From Ferrovibrio sp965278975 (GTDB lineage Bacteria > Pseudomonadota > Alphaproteobacteria > Ferrovibrionales > Ferrovibrionaceae), in contig NZ_OZ257126.1 of NCBI RefSeq assembly GCF_965278975.1, positions 434,001 to 498,000 of the forward strand: a DNA stretch of 64,000 nt. Reading direction: 5' to 3'. Every line of letters begins with the position of its first letter. Positions within the stretch are counted from its first letter, which is position 1. Both the position numbers and the translations under genes were made by a program. The notes under the pieces are model-generated. The model was given only the letters and a program-made list of their open reading frames with translations. It was not told the DNA's origin and searched no databases. Shown here piece by piece: positions 25,501 to 33,683 of this stretch.

Positions 25501-26402
25501 TGCTCGTAATCGGCATAATAACGCTGCGCATCCGCCGCCGTGACCGCAGCTTCGCCCAGCATGTCATAGGAATAGCGGAAGCCGAGGGTTTCCCATTTGC
25601 GGCTGTTGGCCAAAGCATCCGCTATGCTCTGGCCACAGACAAACTGCTCACCCATCATGCGCATGGCGATATCAACGCCCTTGCGGATCAGCGGCTCGCC
25701 CCCCTTGGCGATCAGCTTGGCAAGTGCGCTGGAAAGCGACTTGCCGCTATTGGTGCCAGCAAGACGGCCCGTGATAAGCAGGCCCCAGGTGGCGGCATTG
25801 ACAAACAGCGAGCGGCTGTTGCCGAGATGCGCTTCCCAATCGCCATGGCCGATCTTGTCGCGGATCAATGCGTCACGGGTGGCGCGGTCGGGGATGCGCA
25901 GCAAGGCTTCGGCCAGGCACATCAGTGCCACGCCTTCCTGGCTTGAAAGCGAGTATTCGTGGATCAGCCCTTCGACGCCGCCGGACTGGTCCTTGGCACG
26001 CAGTTGCTGCACCAGCCTGCCGGCCAAATCACGCGCCGCCGCCGTCACTGCCTTCGGCAGGCTGGCCTCGGCGATAAGCTGTGGCAGACATTCCGGCTCC
26101 GGGCGCCGATAGGCGGCCGTGATCTTGGCCCGCAACACGCTTTGCGGCTGCACCGACTGGGCGAATTCCAGGAATGGCGGCGGCGGAGCCTCTGCCGCCG
26201 CGCCCGCCTCGGATACATCCACCAAGGCACGGCCGTCGCCGAACAGGTCCTGCAACGTATCGCCGCGTTCGGCCCGCTCCAGCACCGAGAAGATCGCCTG
26301 CTTGATCAGCCAATGGGGTGAACGGCCGAGACCATCCGCCACCTGCTTCAGGCGCTGCTTCAGCTCGTCATCGATCTTGACGCCAATAGTGGTAACCGGC
26401 AT
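22545..26402 (-). CDS. putA: trifunctional PutA: proline repressor, proline dehydrogenase and P5C dehydrogenase
   Basis: 1285 residues. Residues 1-50 form a ribbon-helix-helix DNA-binding domain (VKIDDELKQRL, GRSPHWLIKQAI). The FAD proline dehydrogenase barrel spans about 180-510 (ISVKLSALHPRY near 325; MVRLVKGAYWDSE near 430). The P5C/glutamate semialdehyde dehydrogenase spans about 580-1050, with catalytic Cys904 in SAGQRCSALR. A C-terminal domain of about 200 residues follows, as in long PutA proteins. It oxidises proline to glutamate, moving between DNA and membrane with proline supply. The upstream region holds GTTGCG repeats like the PutA operator. It is not part of the neighbouring catabolic operon, whose last gene ends 112 bases upstream. 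Confidence 0.97.
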   Translation of the reverse strand: MPVTTIGVKIDDELKQRLKQVADGLGRSPHWLIKQAIFSVLERAERGDTLQDLFGDGRALVDVSEAGAAAEAPPPPFLEFAQSVQPQSVLRAKITAAYRRPEPECLPQLIAEASLPKAVTAAARDLAGRLVQQLRAKDQSGGVEGLIHEYSLSSQEGVALMCLAEALLRIPDRATRDALIRDKIGHGDWEAHLGNSRSLFVNAATWGLLITGRLAGTNSGKSLSSALAKLIAKGGEPLIRKGVDIAMRMMGEQFVCGQSIADALANSRKWETLGFRYSYDMLGEAAVTAADAQRYYADYEQAIHAIGKAAAKRGIYEGPGISVKLSALHPRYNRANLDRVKAELLPRLKALTLLARRYDIGLNIDAEEADRLEVSLDLLESLCFDPELAGWNGIGFVVQAYQKRAPFVIDWIIDLARRSGHRVMVRLVKGAYWDSEIKRAQVDGLEGFPVFTRKVHTDVSYLACARKLLAVPDAVYPQFATHNAQTLATIHALAGENYYIGQYEFQCLHGMGEPLYQEVVGRDKLNRPCRIYAPVGTHETLLAYLVRRLLENGANTSFVNQIADGAIPVEKLIADPVEAARAIQPLGAPHPKIALPRDMLGVRRNSSGIDLSNEQRLASLSAALLVGADQGWRAEPLLADGPVVDGETLLVRNPANHGDVVGCVIPADDTLVSRAVADAVAAAPIWQATPPVERAQCLRAAADLLEERMPLLLGLIVREAGKSLPNAIGEVREAVDFLRYYADVVASEFSNDTHRPLGPVVCISPWNFPLAIFTGQVAAALAAGNVVLAKPAEETPLIAAQAVRILREAGLPAGSIQLLPGDGRIGAALVGDTRIRGVMFTGSTEVARLIQKQLAPRLTPEGKPIPLIAETGGLNAMIVDSSALPEQVVADVLASAFDSAGQRCSALRILCLQEDIADHVMAMLKGAMAELAIGSPDKLSVDVGPVITAGARQSIQEHIEAMRGKGCRVTQLDLPQQAKFGSFVPPTIIELPRITDLTREIFGPVLHVVRFHRDDLDALIADINASGYGLTFGVHSRIDETIAHITQAIEAGNIYVNRNIIGAVVGVQPFGGHGLSGTGPKAGGPLYLRRLLAAMPQATALAGVAAQPATEFHHWLMAQGHAAEARIFQDYIQLSPLGYLRDLPGPVGERNIYILEPRGNIRCVPQSRAGLLTQIAAVLATGNRAILPQKLGFPEILADMPASLQTWLRQDDAEQDIAAVLFEGDGDALSRLVQQLAEALPRVVPVFGLPAGSSAGYPLEFLVAERSISTNTAAAGGNASLMSIG

Positions 26403-26444
26403 GGCACGCCTCGCAGAAAGTCAGCCGACGACTCACCTGAGGCC

Positions 26445-26499
26445 GGGTTGCGCCAATATCCAAAAAAGGCGCAACCCCGTCAACAACATCCAGCGCAAC
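26445..26499. promoter_or_regulatory. candidate PutA autoregulatory operator: GTTGCG repeats and inverted repeat
   Basis: GGGTTGCGCC (26445-26454) and GGCGCAACCC (26468-26477) are perfect inverted arms 13 bases apart, and a third CGCAAC lies at 26494-26499. The core GTTGCG differs by one base from the GTTGCA consensus bound by E. coli PutA. The sites lie 43-97 bases upstream of putA, and the encoded PutA has the DNA-binding domain. Autoregulation is inferred. Confidence 0.6.
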
Positions 26500-26514
26500 C
26501 ATCACTTACATAGA

Positions 26515-27927
26515 TTAAGTATCTGAAACTAAATTGGAATAATCTGCAGCAGAACGTCCCGCCTTAGCCCCGAGAACTGTCGCAGCGAGCAAACCATTAC
26601 CGGAGAGATAGCCATCGCGCCCCTGGCCCGAGAGGCCGCAGGCGGCTCCGCCACCGGCGAACAAGTTTGGCAAGGCCGTACCATCGGACCGCAGCACCCG
26701 CGCTTCACTGTCGATGGCCAGCCCGCCCTGGGTATGAAACAGCGCCCCGGTGACTTTAACCGCATGAAACGGCCCGGCGAGAGGCGGCTTACCGGTGAAA
26801 TCACGGCCGAAGCGGTCCTGGCCTTCGCCGGCAACAAGACGCCGCGTTTCCGCCAGGGTGGCTGCCAGCGCCTCACCAGGCAGGCCGCATGATGCCGCAA
26901 GGGCGGCAATGTCAGGGGCTGATTTCACTGCACCAGCCTCCACGGCTTCGCGGTAATCCCCGAAATCGAGACCAAGCCGGTGCAGGCGTTCGTCATAGAT
27001 ATTCCAGGCCACGCTACCCGGCTGCTGGATCACGCGCATCGCCTGCTCGGAATAGCCGTCATGTTCGCAGGAGAAGCGTTCGCCCCTCGCGTTGACCTGA
27101 AAGCCCCCCTCCACCATCAAGGCCCAGGTGATCAGGATGGCGTGCGGCGCAGCCAGCGAGCCATGCCCCTGATAGGCGCCAAGATGGTGCGTGGCGGCAC
27201 CAAGCAATTCACCCCACAACAGGGCATCACCGCGATTGCCGGCATGGCCGTAATACAGCGCGCCGGCCATTTCAGGGATATGGCGCGCCACCAGTTCCGC
27301 ATTGCCGCCAAAGCCGGAACAGGCGAGAACCAGGGCAGCGCAACCGATGCGCTCCTCATTGCCATCGGGGCGCTGCAAAGCAACCCCTCGCACACGCCCA
27401 TCGGGATCAGCAAATAGAGTGGTGACCGTGGCATTGCAGACAATATCAATGCCGGCCGCATTGGTTGCCGCCAGCAATCCAGCGATCAGATCGGCTCCAC
27501 TGCGCGAAACCGGCGCATGCATGCGGGCCACGCTATGGCCCGGATAGAGAAAGCCCTCAACTAGGGTCAATGGCACGTGGTGGTGCTGCACCAGCCAATC
27601 CAGCGTGGCACCTGAAGCAGCGCAGATCGCTGCCACCATGGCGGGATCATTCTCGCCATGCGCCTTGGCCTGGATATCGGCGGCCATCAATTCCGCTGAA
27701 TCAACTACGCCACTTTGGTGCTGCAAATCAGTGCCGGCGGCCGGGATCATGCCGGACGACATGGCGGTGGAACCGCTGGGCGATGGATCGCGTTCCAGTA
27801 CCAGCACTTCAACACCAGCATCATGGGCAGCCAATGCCGCCGTGAGGCCGCAGGCGCCACCGCCGATTATCAAAACCGGCACTTGCAGCGGAAACTCAAC
27901 CCCGGCAGCCGGCAGCACGCGATTCAT
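26515..27927 (-). CDS. FAD-dependent oxidoreductase of the fumarate reductase/3-ketosteroid dehydrogenase family
   Basis: 470 residues from ATG 27927 (GAGG upstream). The FAD Rossmann motif is VLIIGGGACGLTAALAAHDAG near residue 18, followed by ERDPSPSGST; the C terminus has the FAD-contacting NLFAGGGAACGLSG and GYLSGNGLLAA. Such flavoproteins oxidise or reduce C-C double bonds next to carbonyl or carboxyl groups. It is the last gene of the operon with hydantoinase, LeuCD-like and lyase genes, and could create or remove the double bond hydrated by the LeuCD-like enzyme (inference). No covalent-FAD histidine motif or signal peptide is seen. Confidence 0.87.
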   Translation of the reverse strand: MNRVLPAAGVEFPLQVPVLIIGGGACGLTAALAAHDAGVEVLVLERDPSPSGSTAMSSGMIPAAGTDLQHQSGVVDSAELMAADIQAKAHGENDPAMVAAICAASGATLDWLVQHHHVPLTLVEGFLYPGHSVARMHAPVSRSGADLIAGLLAATNAAGIDIVCNATVTTLFADPDGRVRGVALQRPDGNEERIGCAALVLACSGFGGNAELVARHIPEMAGALYYGHAGNRGDALLWGELLGAATHHLGAYQGHGSLAAPHAILITWALMVEGGFQVNARGERFSCEHDGYSEQAMRVIQQPGSVAWNIYDERLHRLGLDFGDYREAVEAGAVKSAPDIAALAASCGLPGEALAATLAETRRLVAGEGQDRFGRDFTGKPPLAGPFHAVKVTGALFHTQGGLAIDSEARVLRSDGTALPNLFAGGGAACGLSGQGRDGYLSGNGLLAATVLGAKAGRSAADYSNLVSDT

Positions 27928-27937
27928 GGCATCGGCC

Positions 27938-28546
27938 TCATGCCGCGCTGATCCGCGCCGCTGCCTCGGCGCAGGTGAGCTTGGGCACAATGGTACCAAG
28001 CGAAGCAATGCTGGCCTCATGCGCCTCGCGGCTGAAAGCGGCGCAGCCATCGGTGAGCAGGCTGGCATGGAAATCACGCACATGGGCATCGCGCAATGTG
28101 CTGGCTACGCCGCCATTGGTAACGATGCCACCGATCAGCAGGTTCTCAATGCCGAGCTTGCGCAGCACGAATTCCAGCCGCGTCATGTAGAAGGCGGAAT
28201 AAGCCACCTTCTCGATCACGAAATCCGCCGGCGCCAGATCATCCACCAGGCCATGGCCCCAGGCGCCGGGCTGGAAATCGCCTTTGGCCAGGAAGGGGCG
28301 AAGCTGCTTGAGATGCGGGCTGATCAGCGGTTCGCCGCCACGCCCTGGCACCAGGGTAAACTGTGTCGAGATGATGCAGCCGCCTTTGGCGCGCATCGCC
28401 TCCGTCACCAGCCGCATATTCGGTACCAGTGCCGCGGCATCCGGCAGCACGGCACCGCCACGCGCATAAGCCCCCTTGGGGTGCAGGAAATCATTCTGCA
28501 GATCGACGATAAGCAAGGCTGTGCGGCGCAGATCGAAATCGGCCAT
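27938..28546 (-). CDS. isochorismatase-fold hydrolase lacking the amidase cysteine
   Basis: 202 residues. The fold is clear: catalytic-type Asp15 in LLIVDLQNDF, Lys113 in VIEKVAYSAFY, and the GGIVTNGGVAST segment. In cysteine amidases of this fold (nicotinamidase, N-carbamoylsarcosine and maleamate amidohydrolase) the fourth residue of the TNxCV segment is the nucleophile; here it is Gly146. True isochorismatases such as EntB and PhzD also have Gly there, and the following TDGCAAFSREAH resembles the EntB sequence. So ether cleavage or another reaction is more likely than amide hydrolysis. It lies 4 bases after hydantoinase A and ahead of the FAD oxidoreductase. Confidence 0.87.
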   Translation of the reverse strand: MADFDLRRTALLIVDLQNDFLHPKGAYARGGAVLPDAAALVPNMRLVTEAMRAKGGCIISTQFTLVPGRGGEPLISPHLKQLRPFLAKGDFQPGAWGHGLVDDLAPADFVIEKVAYSAFYMTRLEFVLRKLGIENLLIGGIVTNGGVASTLRDAHVRDFHASLLTDGCAAFSREAHEASIASLGTIVPKLTCAEAAARISAA

Positions 28547-28550
28547 GGCC

Positions 28551-30620
28551 TCAACCCTTCCGCTTCACGATCAGGTTGCCATAGGCATCCACCTCACCGA
28601 CCAGATCAGCCTCGATCAGGATGGTGGTATCGGATTGCTCCAGAATGGCCGGGCCAGGAACCACAGCACCGAGCGGCAGCTCCAGGCGACGGTAGATGCC
28701 CGCTTCATGCCAGGCGCCATCGAGCCAGACCTGACGCGTGGTACGCTTCGCCGCTGCAAGCGAGCCTTCCGCAGGCGGTGCCAGCAAGGCGAGGTCGAAT
28801 TTCTTGCGCCTGCCGATGGCGGCAACGCGCAGATTGAGCACGCGGATGCCGATCTTCTCCAGCACACGGCCGAACGCGGCAGCATAGGCGGCCTCGAAAG
28901 CGGCCTTGATACCTGCATGGGAGAGTTTCGCCGCCTGACTGAAATCACCCGGCAGCGGCACAGCCACCGTGTGGGTCTGCCCGAGATAGGACATATCCAG
29001 TTCGACCTGGATACTACGCCCTTCGAAGGCAATACCGGCCTGATCCAGCAGCCGCATACCCTCGCCTGCCGCTTCCGCAATAGCGGTATCAAGCAATGCA
29101 GGATCGAGTTCATCCAGCGTGCGGTTCACGGTGCGGACGAAATCATGGCGCATATCGGCAATGACGCAGCCCAGCGCGGAGGTGACGCCCGGGAAACGCG
29201 GCACCAGGGCCGAGGCAAGACCGACCTCCTTGATCAGCGCACCGACATGCAAAGCACCGCCGCCGCCAAACGGCATGGCGGCGAAATCGCGCGGATTATG
29301 GCCACGCTCGATCGAAACCAGCCGGATGGCGCCGGCCATGCGGGAATTCGCCACGCGGATGATCGCCTCGGCAGCAGCCATTACCTCCAGTCCAAGCGGT
29401 TCCGCGATATGCTTGCGGATTGCCTCTCGGGCGGCCTCAACATCCAGGCGTTTCAGCTTGCCGCCAATCGGACGTTCCGCATCGATGCGGCCCATCACCA
29501 CATTGGCATCCGTCACCGTCGGGCGGTCATTGCCCAGGCCATAGGCCACCGGACCGGGATCGGAGCCGGCGCTTTCCGGGCCGATCTGGAGGATGCCGCC
29601 TCGGTCGATCCAGGCAATGGAGCCGCCACCAGCGCCAATGGTGCTGATCTCGATCATTGGCGCACGCACCACCATGCCGAAATCAATGGCGGTCTGGGCG
29701 CTCATCGCCGGTTCACCACCAGCAATCAGCGAGACATCGAAGCTGGTGCCGCCCATGTCGCAGGTGACGACATTGGGGAAACCGGCAGCCACAGCGATAT
29801 GCTGGCAGGCAATGACACCTGCTGCCGGACCGGAGAGCGCCGTGCGCACCGGCCTGCTGGCGGCGCTGTCCACGCTCATCACGCCGCCATTGGACTGCAC
29901 GATCAGCAACTGACCACCGAAACCATCGTCCTGCAGGCGGCTTTCCAGCTTGCGCAGATAACTGCCCACAGGGGGCTGCAGGTAAGCGTTCAAGGCAGCG
30001 GTGGATGTCCGCTCGAACTCGCGGATCTCGGGCAGGATATCGCTGGATGCCGTGACATAGGCATTCGGCCACACCTCGCGCACGGCAGCCAGCGCGGCAC
30101 GCTCATTCTCTGGATTGGCATAGGCATTGATGAACACCACGGCCACGGCTTCGGCACCACGGGCCAGCAACTCGCGGGCCATGGCCTGCACTTCCGCAGG
30201 ATTGACAGCCTCGCGGATCGTGCCATCCGCCAGCACACGCTCGGCCACTTCCAGTCGCAGATCACGCGGCACTACCGGCATGAACTGGCCCCAGAGGCCC
30301 CAGGTATTCGGCCGGTCGCGGCGGCGCATTTCCAGCACATCGCGGAAGCCGCGCGTGGTGATGATGCCGGTACGCGCACCCTTGCGCTCCAGCAGCGCAT
30401 TGGTGCCAACGGTGGTGCCATGTACAACGGTAGCGATCTGCTTCGGCTCGGCCTTGGCGCGCAGGCCTTCGATAAAACCGGTGGCTTGGTCGCCACGCGT
30501 TGATGGCACCTTGGCGATATCGATGCGCCCTCTCGCCTCATCGAGGAAGAAAACATCGGTGAATGTGCCACCGACATCAACGCCGACTGCAAAACGCGGG
30601 ATGCTGCTCTGCTCGGTCAT
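28551..30620 (-). CDS. hyuA: hydantoinase A/N-methylhydantoinase A family subunit
   Basis: 689 residues. The N-terminal actin-like ATPase domain starts VGVDVGGTFTDVFF (about 12-25); CDMGGTSFDVSL near 285 and GAGGGSIAW near 330 are further nucleotide-site motifs. With the HyuB partner it forms ATP-dependent enzymes: N-methylhydantoinase, 5-oxoprolinase, caprolactamase, or acetone/acetophenone carboxylases. The ATG overlaps the hyuB stop (ATGA). No carboxylase gamma subunit is present, which favours hydrolysis of a cyclic amide or imide over carboxylation (inference). The operon's LeuCD-like and lyase genes suggest the released product is a substituted dicarboxylic acid. Confidence 0.94.
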   Translation of the reverse strand: MTEQSSIPRFAVGVDVGGTFTDVFFLDEARGRIDIAKVPSTRGDQATGFIEGLRAKAEPKQIATVVHGTTVGTNALLERKGARTGIITTRGFRDVLEMRRRDRPNTWGLWGQFMPVVPRDLRLEVAERVLADGTIREAVNPAEVQAMARELLARGAEAVAVVFINAYANPENERAALAAVREVWPNAYVTASSDILPEIREFERTSTAALNAYLQPPVGSYLRKLESRLQDDGFGGQLLIVQSNGGVMSVDSAASRPVRTALSGPAAGVIACQHIAVAAGFPNVVTCDMGGTSFDVSLIAGGEPAMSAQTAIDFGMVVRAPMIEISTIGAGGGSIAWIDRGGILQIGPESAGSDPGPVAYGLGNDRPTVTDANVVMGRIDAERPIGGKLKRLDVEAAREAIRKHIAEPLGLEVMAAAEAIIRVANSRMAGAIRLVSIERGHNPRDFAAMPFGGGGALHVGALIKEVGLASALVPRFPGVTSALGCVIADMRHDFVRTVNRTLDELDPALLDTAIAEAAGEGMRLLDQAGIAFEGRSIQVELDMSYLGQTHTVAVPLPGDFSQAAKLSHAGIKAAFEAAYAAAFGRVLEKIGIRVLNLRVAAIGRRKKFDLALLAPPAEGSLAAAKRTTRQVWLDGAWHEAGIYRRLELPLGAVVPGPAILEQSDTTILIEADLVGEVDAYGNLIVKRKG

Positions 30621-32302
30621 TCCGCTGCCTCCCTGGCCTTGCGGCCATAATCACGCTCCAGGCCGGACTCGGTGACATAGCCAAGCCGCAAATCTTCGGC
30701 GATCCGCTCCGGTCCGCGCTCGGCCGGCGGGCCATAGCCGCCACCTCCTGGCGTTTCCAGCCGAATCCGATCGCCCTTTTTCAGCTTCGCATCATGCAGC
30801 TTCGACACCATGGCCGGCTCGGCTGCCTTGCCGTCCTTCGGGTAGAGGAAACGATTCCGCTGCGCCGCGTGGCCGCCCAGCACACCGGCCGGCGCATATT
30901 TGCCGCGCTCACCGAACAGGAACAGGTCGGCCTGCTCCTCCAGCAATTCAATTTCGTAAACCGCCCCCAAGCCACCGCGATGCCTGCCGGCTCCGCCGCT
31001 ATCGGCACGCAGGCTCCATTCGGTGAACAACACCGGATAGGCGGCTTCCAGGATCTCCAGTGGCGGAATCGTCGCCATCGAGATCGGCGCATTGCCATGG
31101 TTTAGGCCATCTCCTTTAGGATGGCCGCCATGGCCGCCGCCAAAGAAGCTGAACATCACCCAGCGGCGGCCATCCTTGCGATGACCGGCCAGAGACAGCG
31201 CATTGATGGTGCCATAGGCACAGCCATTCACCCGCTCTGGCGCAATCTGAGCGAAGGCCGCGAAGATCACATCGATCAGCCGCAGAATGGTCTCGGTATA
31301 GCCGCCCACCGGCTTGGGTGCCTTCACACTGATCAAGCTGGATTCCGGGATCACGAACTTCACTGGTTCGAGCACGCCGGAATTCGCCGGCACATCGGGG
31401 AAGATATGCTTGATGGCAACATAACAGGCGGCAATCGCCGTCGAACGAGCGATATTCACCGGCCCGGCACAAGCCACTGACGTACGGGAGAAATCGAGCG
31501 TCAGGCTCTCGCCCTCGATCACCACATCCAGACCGATGCGCAGGGGCTCGTCGCGGATGCCGTCATTATCGAGGAAATCTTCCGCCGCATAGCGGCCATC
31601 GGGCAATTCACGCAGCAGGCTCTTGAATTGCAAAGCCGCACGCCGCTTCAGTTCAGCCAGCACTTCCGCCACCGTGGCATCGCCATATTCATCCAGCAGG
31701 GCATGCAGGCGGCGGGCACCGAGATCAAGCGCGTTCACCTGGCCATTCATGTCGCCATAAAGACTATCCGGCAGGCGGGTATTGGCGCGCAGAATATCCA
31801 CCACATCCTGACGCAGCACACCCGCGGCATAGAGCTTCACCGGCGGAATAACCATGCCTTCCTGGAAACATTCCGTCGCCACCGGATTGTAGTTGCCCGG
31901 CACATTGCCGCCGACATCATGCCAATGGCCGACCGAAGCAAGATGGCAAAACACCTTGCCCTGACGGAAGAAGGGGCGAACCAGCTTGAAGTCGGAAAGA
32001 TGCGTGCCGCCATCATAGGGATCGTTAAAGATATAGACGTCACCTTCCTTAAGGTCGCCGTCGCGTGCCGCCTTGTCGATCACTGCCTTCACCGCGAAGG
32101 CCATGGCGCCGACGAAGATCGGCAGGCCCGACTTGCCTTGCACCAGGGTTTCGCCGGTATCAGCATGATAGAGGCCGTGGCTGGCATCATGCGCTTCGGC
32201 AATGATCGGATTGAAGGCGGAGCGGAACAGAGTCGCATCCATCTCGTCGGCAACCTGCTCCAGCCGGCCTTTCAACACGGCGAGGATGATGGGATCGATC
32301 AT
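30617..32302 (-). CDS. hyuB: hydantoinase B/N-methylhydantoinase B family subunit
   Basis: 561 residues, the normal length. Diagnostic segments are HDASHGLYHADTGETLVQGK near residue 40 (first part), FNDPYDGGTHLSDFKLVRP near 98, and the glycine-rich C-terminal ETPGGGGYGPP. It forms the second half of the ATP-dependent hydantoinase/oxoprolinase complex with HyuA. Its ATG overlaps the lyase gene stop and its stop overlaps the hyuA start, both by ATGA, so the stoichiometric pair is translationally coupled. Confidence 0.94.
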   Translation of the reverse strand: MIDPIILAVLKGRLEQVADEMDATLFRSAFNPIIAEAHDASHGLYHADTGETLVQGKSGLPIFVGAMAFAVKAVIDKAARDGDLKEGDVYIFNDPYDGGTHLSDFKLVRPFFRQGKVFCHLASVGHWHDVGGNVPGNYNPVATECFQEGMVIPPVKLYAAGVLRQDVVDILRANTRLPDSLYGDMNGQVNALDLGARRLHALLDEYGDATVAEVLAELKRRAALQFKSLLRELPDGRYAAEDFLDNDGIRDEPLRIGLDVVIEGESLTLDFSRTSVACAGPVNIARSTAIAACYVAIKHIFPDVPANSGVLEPVKFVIPESSLISVKAPKPVGGYTETILRLIDVIFAAFAQIAPERVNGCAYGTINALSLAGHRKDGRRWVMFSFFGGGHGGHPKGDGLNHGNAPISMATIPPLEILEAAYPVLFTEWSLRADSGGAGRHRGGLGAVYEIELLEEQADLFLFGERGKYAPAGVLGGHAAQRNRFLYPKDGKAAEPAMVSKLHDAKLKKGDRIRLETPGGGGYGPPAERGPERIAEDLRLGYVTESGLERDYGRKAREAAE

Positions 32303-33180
32303 GACTGGCCCTCATGCTGTGCGGCATCGTAGCCGCGACCGCGCGCCAGCAATTCCGGCGTGCCAATCAATGCATTCAAGGCATTGAAATCCAGCATCCG
32401 GTCGCGGAACGGTGCCGTGGTGCCATGGCTCTTGAGCGAAGCGAAATAAGCCGTCATGCAATGTGCCAGCGCGCGGGTGAGGCCACCTGGGAAGATCGCC
32501 AGTCGATAGCCGATCCCGGCCAATTCCTCCGCCGAGAGCAGCGGCGTCTTGCCACCCTCCACCATATTGGCCAACAGCGGTACGCGATTGCCAAAACGGC
32601 TGGTTACCTGGCGCATCTGTTCGATGCTTTGCGGTGCTTCGACAAAAAGCACATCGCAGCCGGCCTCCATATAGCGTGCCGCGCGCTCCATGGCGGCATC
32701 GAAGCCTTCCACGGCGATGGCGTCGGTACGGGCGACAATCAAGGTATCGGCGGAGCGGCGGGCATCGAGAGCCGCCTTGATCTTGCCGACCATCTCGGCT
32801 GCCGGCACCAGGGATTTTCCTTCCAGATGGCCGCAACGCTTCGGCAATGCCTGATCCTCGATCTGAATACCGGCAGCACCGTTACGCTCGAACAGATGCA
32901 CTGTGCGCTGAACATTCAGTGCGTTACCGAAGCCGGTATCGGCATCAACGATAATATCGGTATCGACCCGCTCCCGGATCGCGCCCAGGGTGTCGGCCAC
33001 CTCGGTCATCGACACCAGGCCGATATCGGAGCGCCCGAAGCGGGTATAGGCGATACTGGCGCCGGAAAGGTAGAGCGCCTCGAACCCCGCCTGACTCGCC
33101 ACCAGAGCGGACAGACCATCATAAACACCAGGAGCGACAACCATGCCGCCACCCTGCAATTTCGCGCGCAGCTGGCTCAT
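32299..33180 (-). CDS. isocitrate lyase/PEP mutase family lyase (methylisocitrate or dimethylmalate lyase-like)
   Basis: 293 residues of the ICL/PEPM TIM-barrel family. The active-site motif PKRCGHLEGK with Cys116 as general acid identifies a C-C lyase and not a phosphomutase. DADTGFGN (Mg2+ site) is near residue 80 and IEDQALPK near 107. Relatives include PrpB, 2,3-dimethylmalate lyase and oxaloacetate decarboxylase; products would be pyruvate, glyoxylate or a similar oxoacid plus a carboxylate. Adjacent LeuCD-like genes repeat the known pairing of dimethylmaleate hydratase with dimethylmalate lyase in nicotinate fermentation, making a substituted malate the best guess (inference). ATGA overlaps on both sides. 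Confidence 0.9.
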   Translation of the reverse strand: MSQLRAKLQGGGMVVAPGVYDGLSALVASQAGFEALYLSGASIAYTRFGRSDIGLVSMTEVADTLGAIRERVDTDIIVDADTGFGNALNVQRTVHLFERNGAAGIQIEDQALPKRCGHLEGKSLVPAAEMVGKIKAALDARRSADTLIVARTDAIAVEGFDAAMERAARYMEAGCDVLFVEAPQSIEQMRQVTSRFGNRVPLLANMVEGGKTPLLSAEELAGIGYRLAIFPGGLTRALAHCMTAYFASLKSHGTTAPFRDRMLDFNALNALIGTPELLARGRGYDAAQHEGQS

Positions 33181-33683
33181 GCTTGCGCCTCCTTCAGCTT
33201 ATTAAGCGTCATTTTCTTTTCCAGATGCGGCAACAGGCCACCATCCTCGATCATCTGCAGCAGATGTCCCGGCAGTGGCTCGCAGGTATAGACCGCGCCG
33301 TTGGTAGTATCGCGCAAGGTGGCGGTCGCCGCTTCCACCGTCAGGGTGGCATCGGCGGCAATTTCTTTGGCGCGCGGGCAGACAAAAGCCAGCAGACCAA
33401 GATTGAGCGCATTGCGATAGAAAATCCCGGCGAAAGATGGAGCAATCACGGCGCTGACGCCCAGCTCGCGCAAGACCATCACGGCCTGCTCACGCGACGA
33501 TCCCATGCCGAAATTGCGCCCACCGACCACGATATCGCCAAGCCGCACCTCTGCCGCAAAACGAGGCTCCACGGCTTCCAGGCAATGGCGCGCCAGTTCG
33601 CTGAGCGGGCTCTTCATATAGAGGCCCGGCGCCAGCACGTCGGTATCGATATTGTCGCCGAATTTCCACACGCGACCGCTCAT
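33177..33683 (-). CDS. aconitase-family hydratase small subunit (LeuD-like, archaeal type)
   Basis: 168 residues, shorter than proteobacterial biosynthetic LeuD (about 200). The swivel-domain motif NFGMGSSREQAVMVL near residue 55 supplies substrate-binding Ser/Arg, and GDNIDTDVLAPG opens the protein. It pairs with the large subunit 33680-34966, overlapping its stop by ATGA. In this context it more likely serves a catabolic (de)hydratase for a maleate- or malate-type acid than isopropylmalate isomerase. Confidence 0.92.
   Translation of the reverse strand: MSGRVWKFGDNIDTDVLAPGLYMKSPLSELARHCLEAVEPRFAAEVRLGDIVVGGRNFGMGSSREQAVMVLRELGVSAVIAPSFAGIFYRNALNLGLLAFVCPRAKEIAADATLTVEAATATLRDTTNGAVYTCEPLPGHLLQMIEDGGLLPHLEKKMTLNKLKEAQA

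Noticed and set aside
28551..32302. Acetone or acetophenone carboxylase
   Set aside because: The third (gamma) subunit expected for acetone carboxylase is missing and the neighbouring genes fit amide or imide breakdown better; not fully excluded.
32299..33180. Phosphoenolpyruvate mutase or phosphonopyruvate hydrolase
   Set aside because: The KRCGH motif with Cys116 is that of the lyase branch, and no phosphonate genes are nearby.
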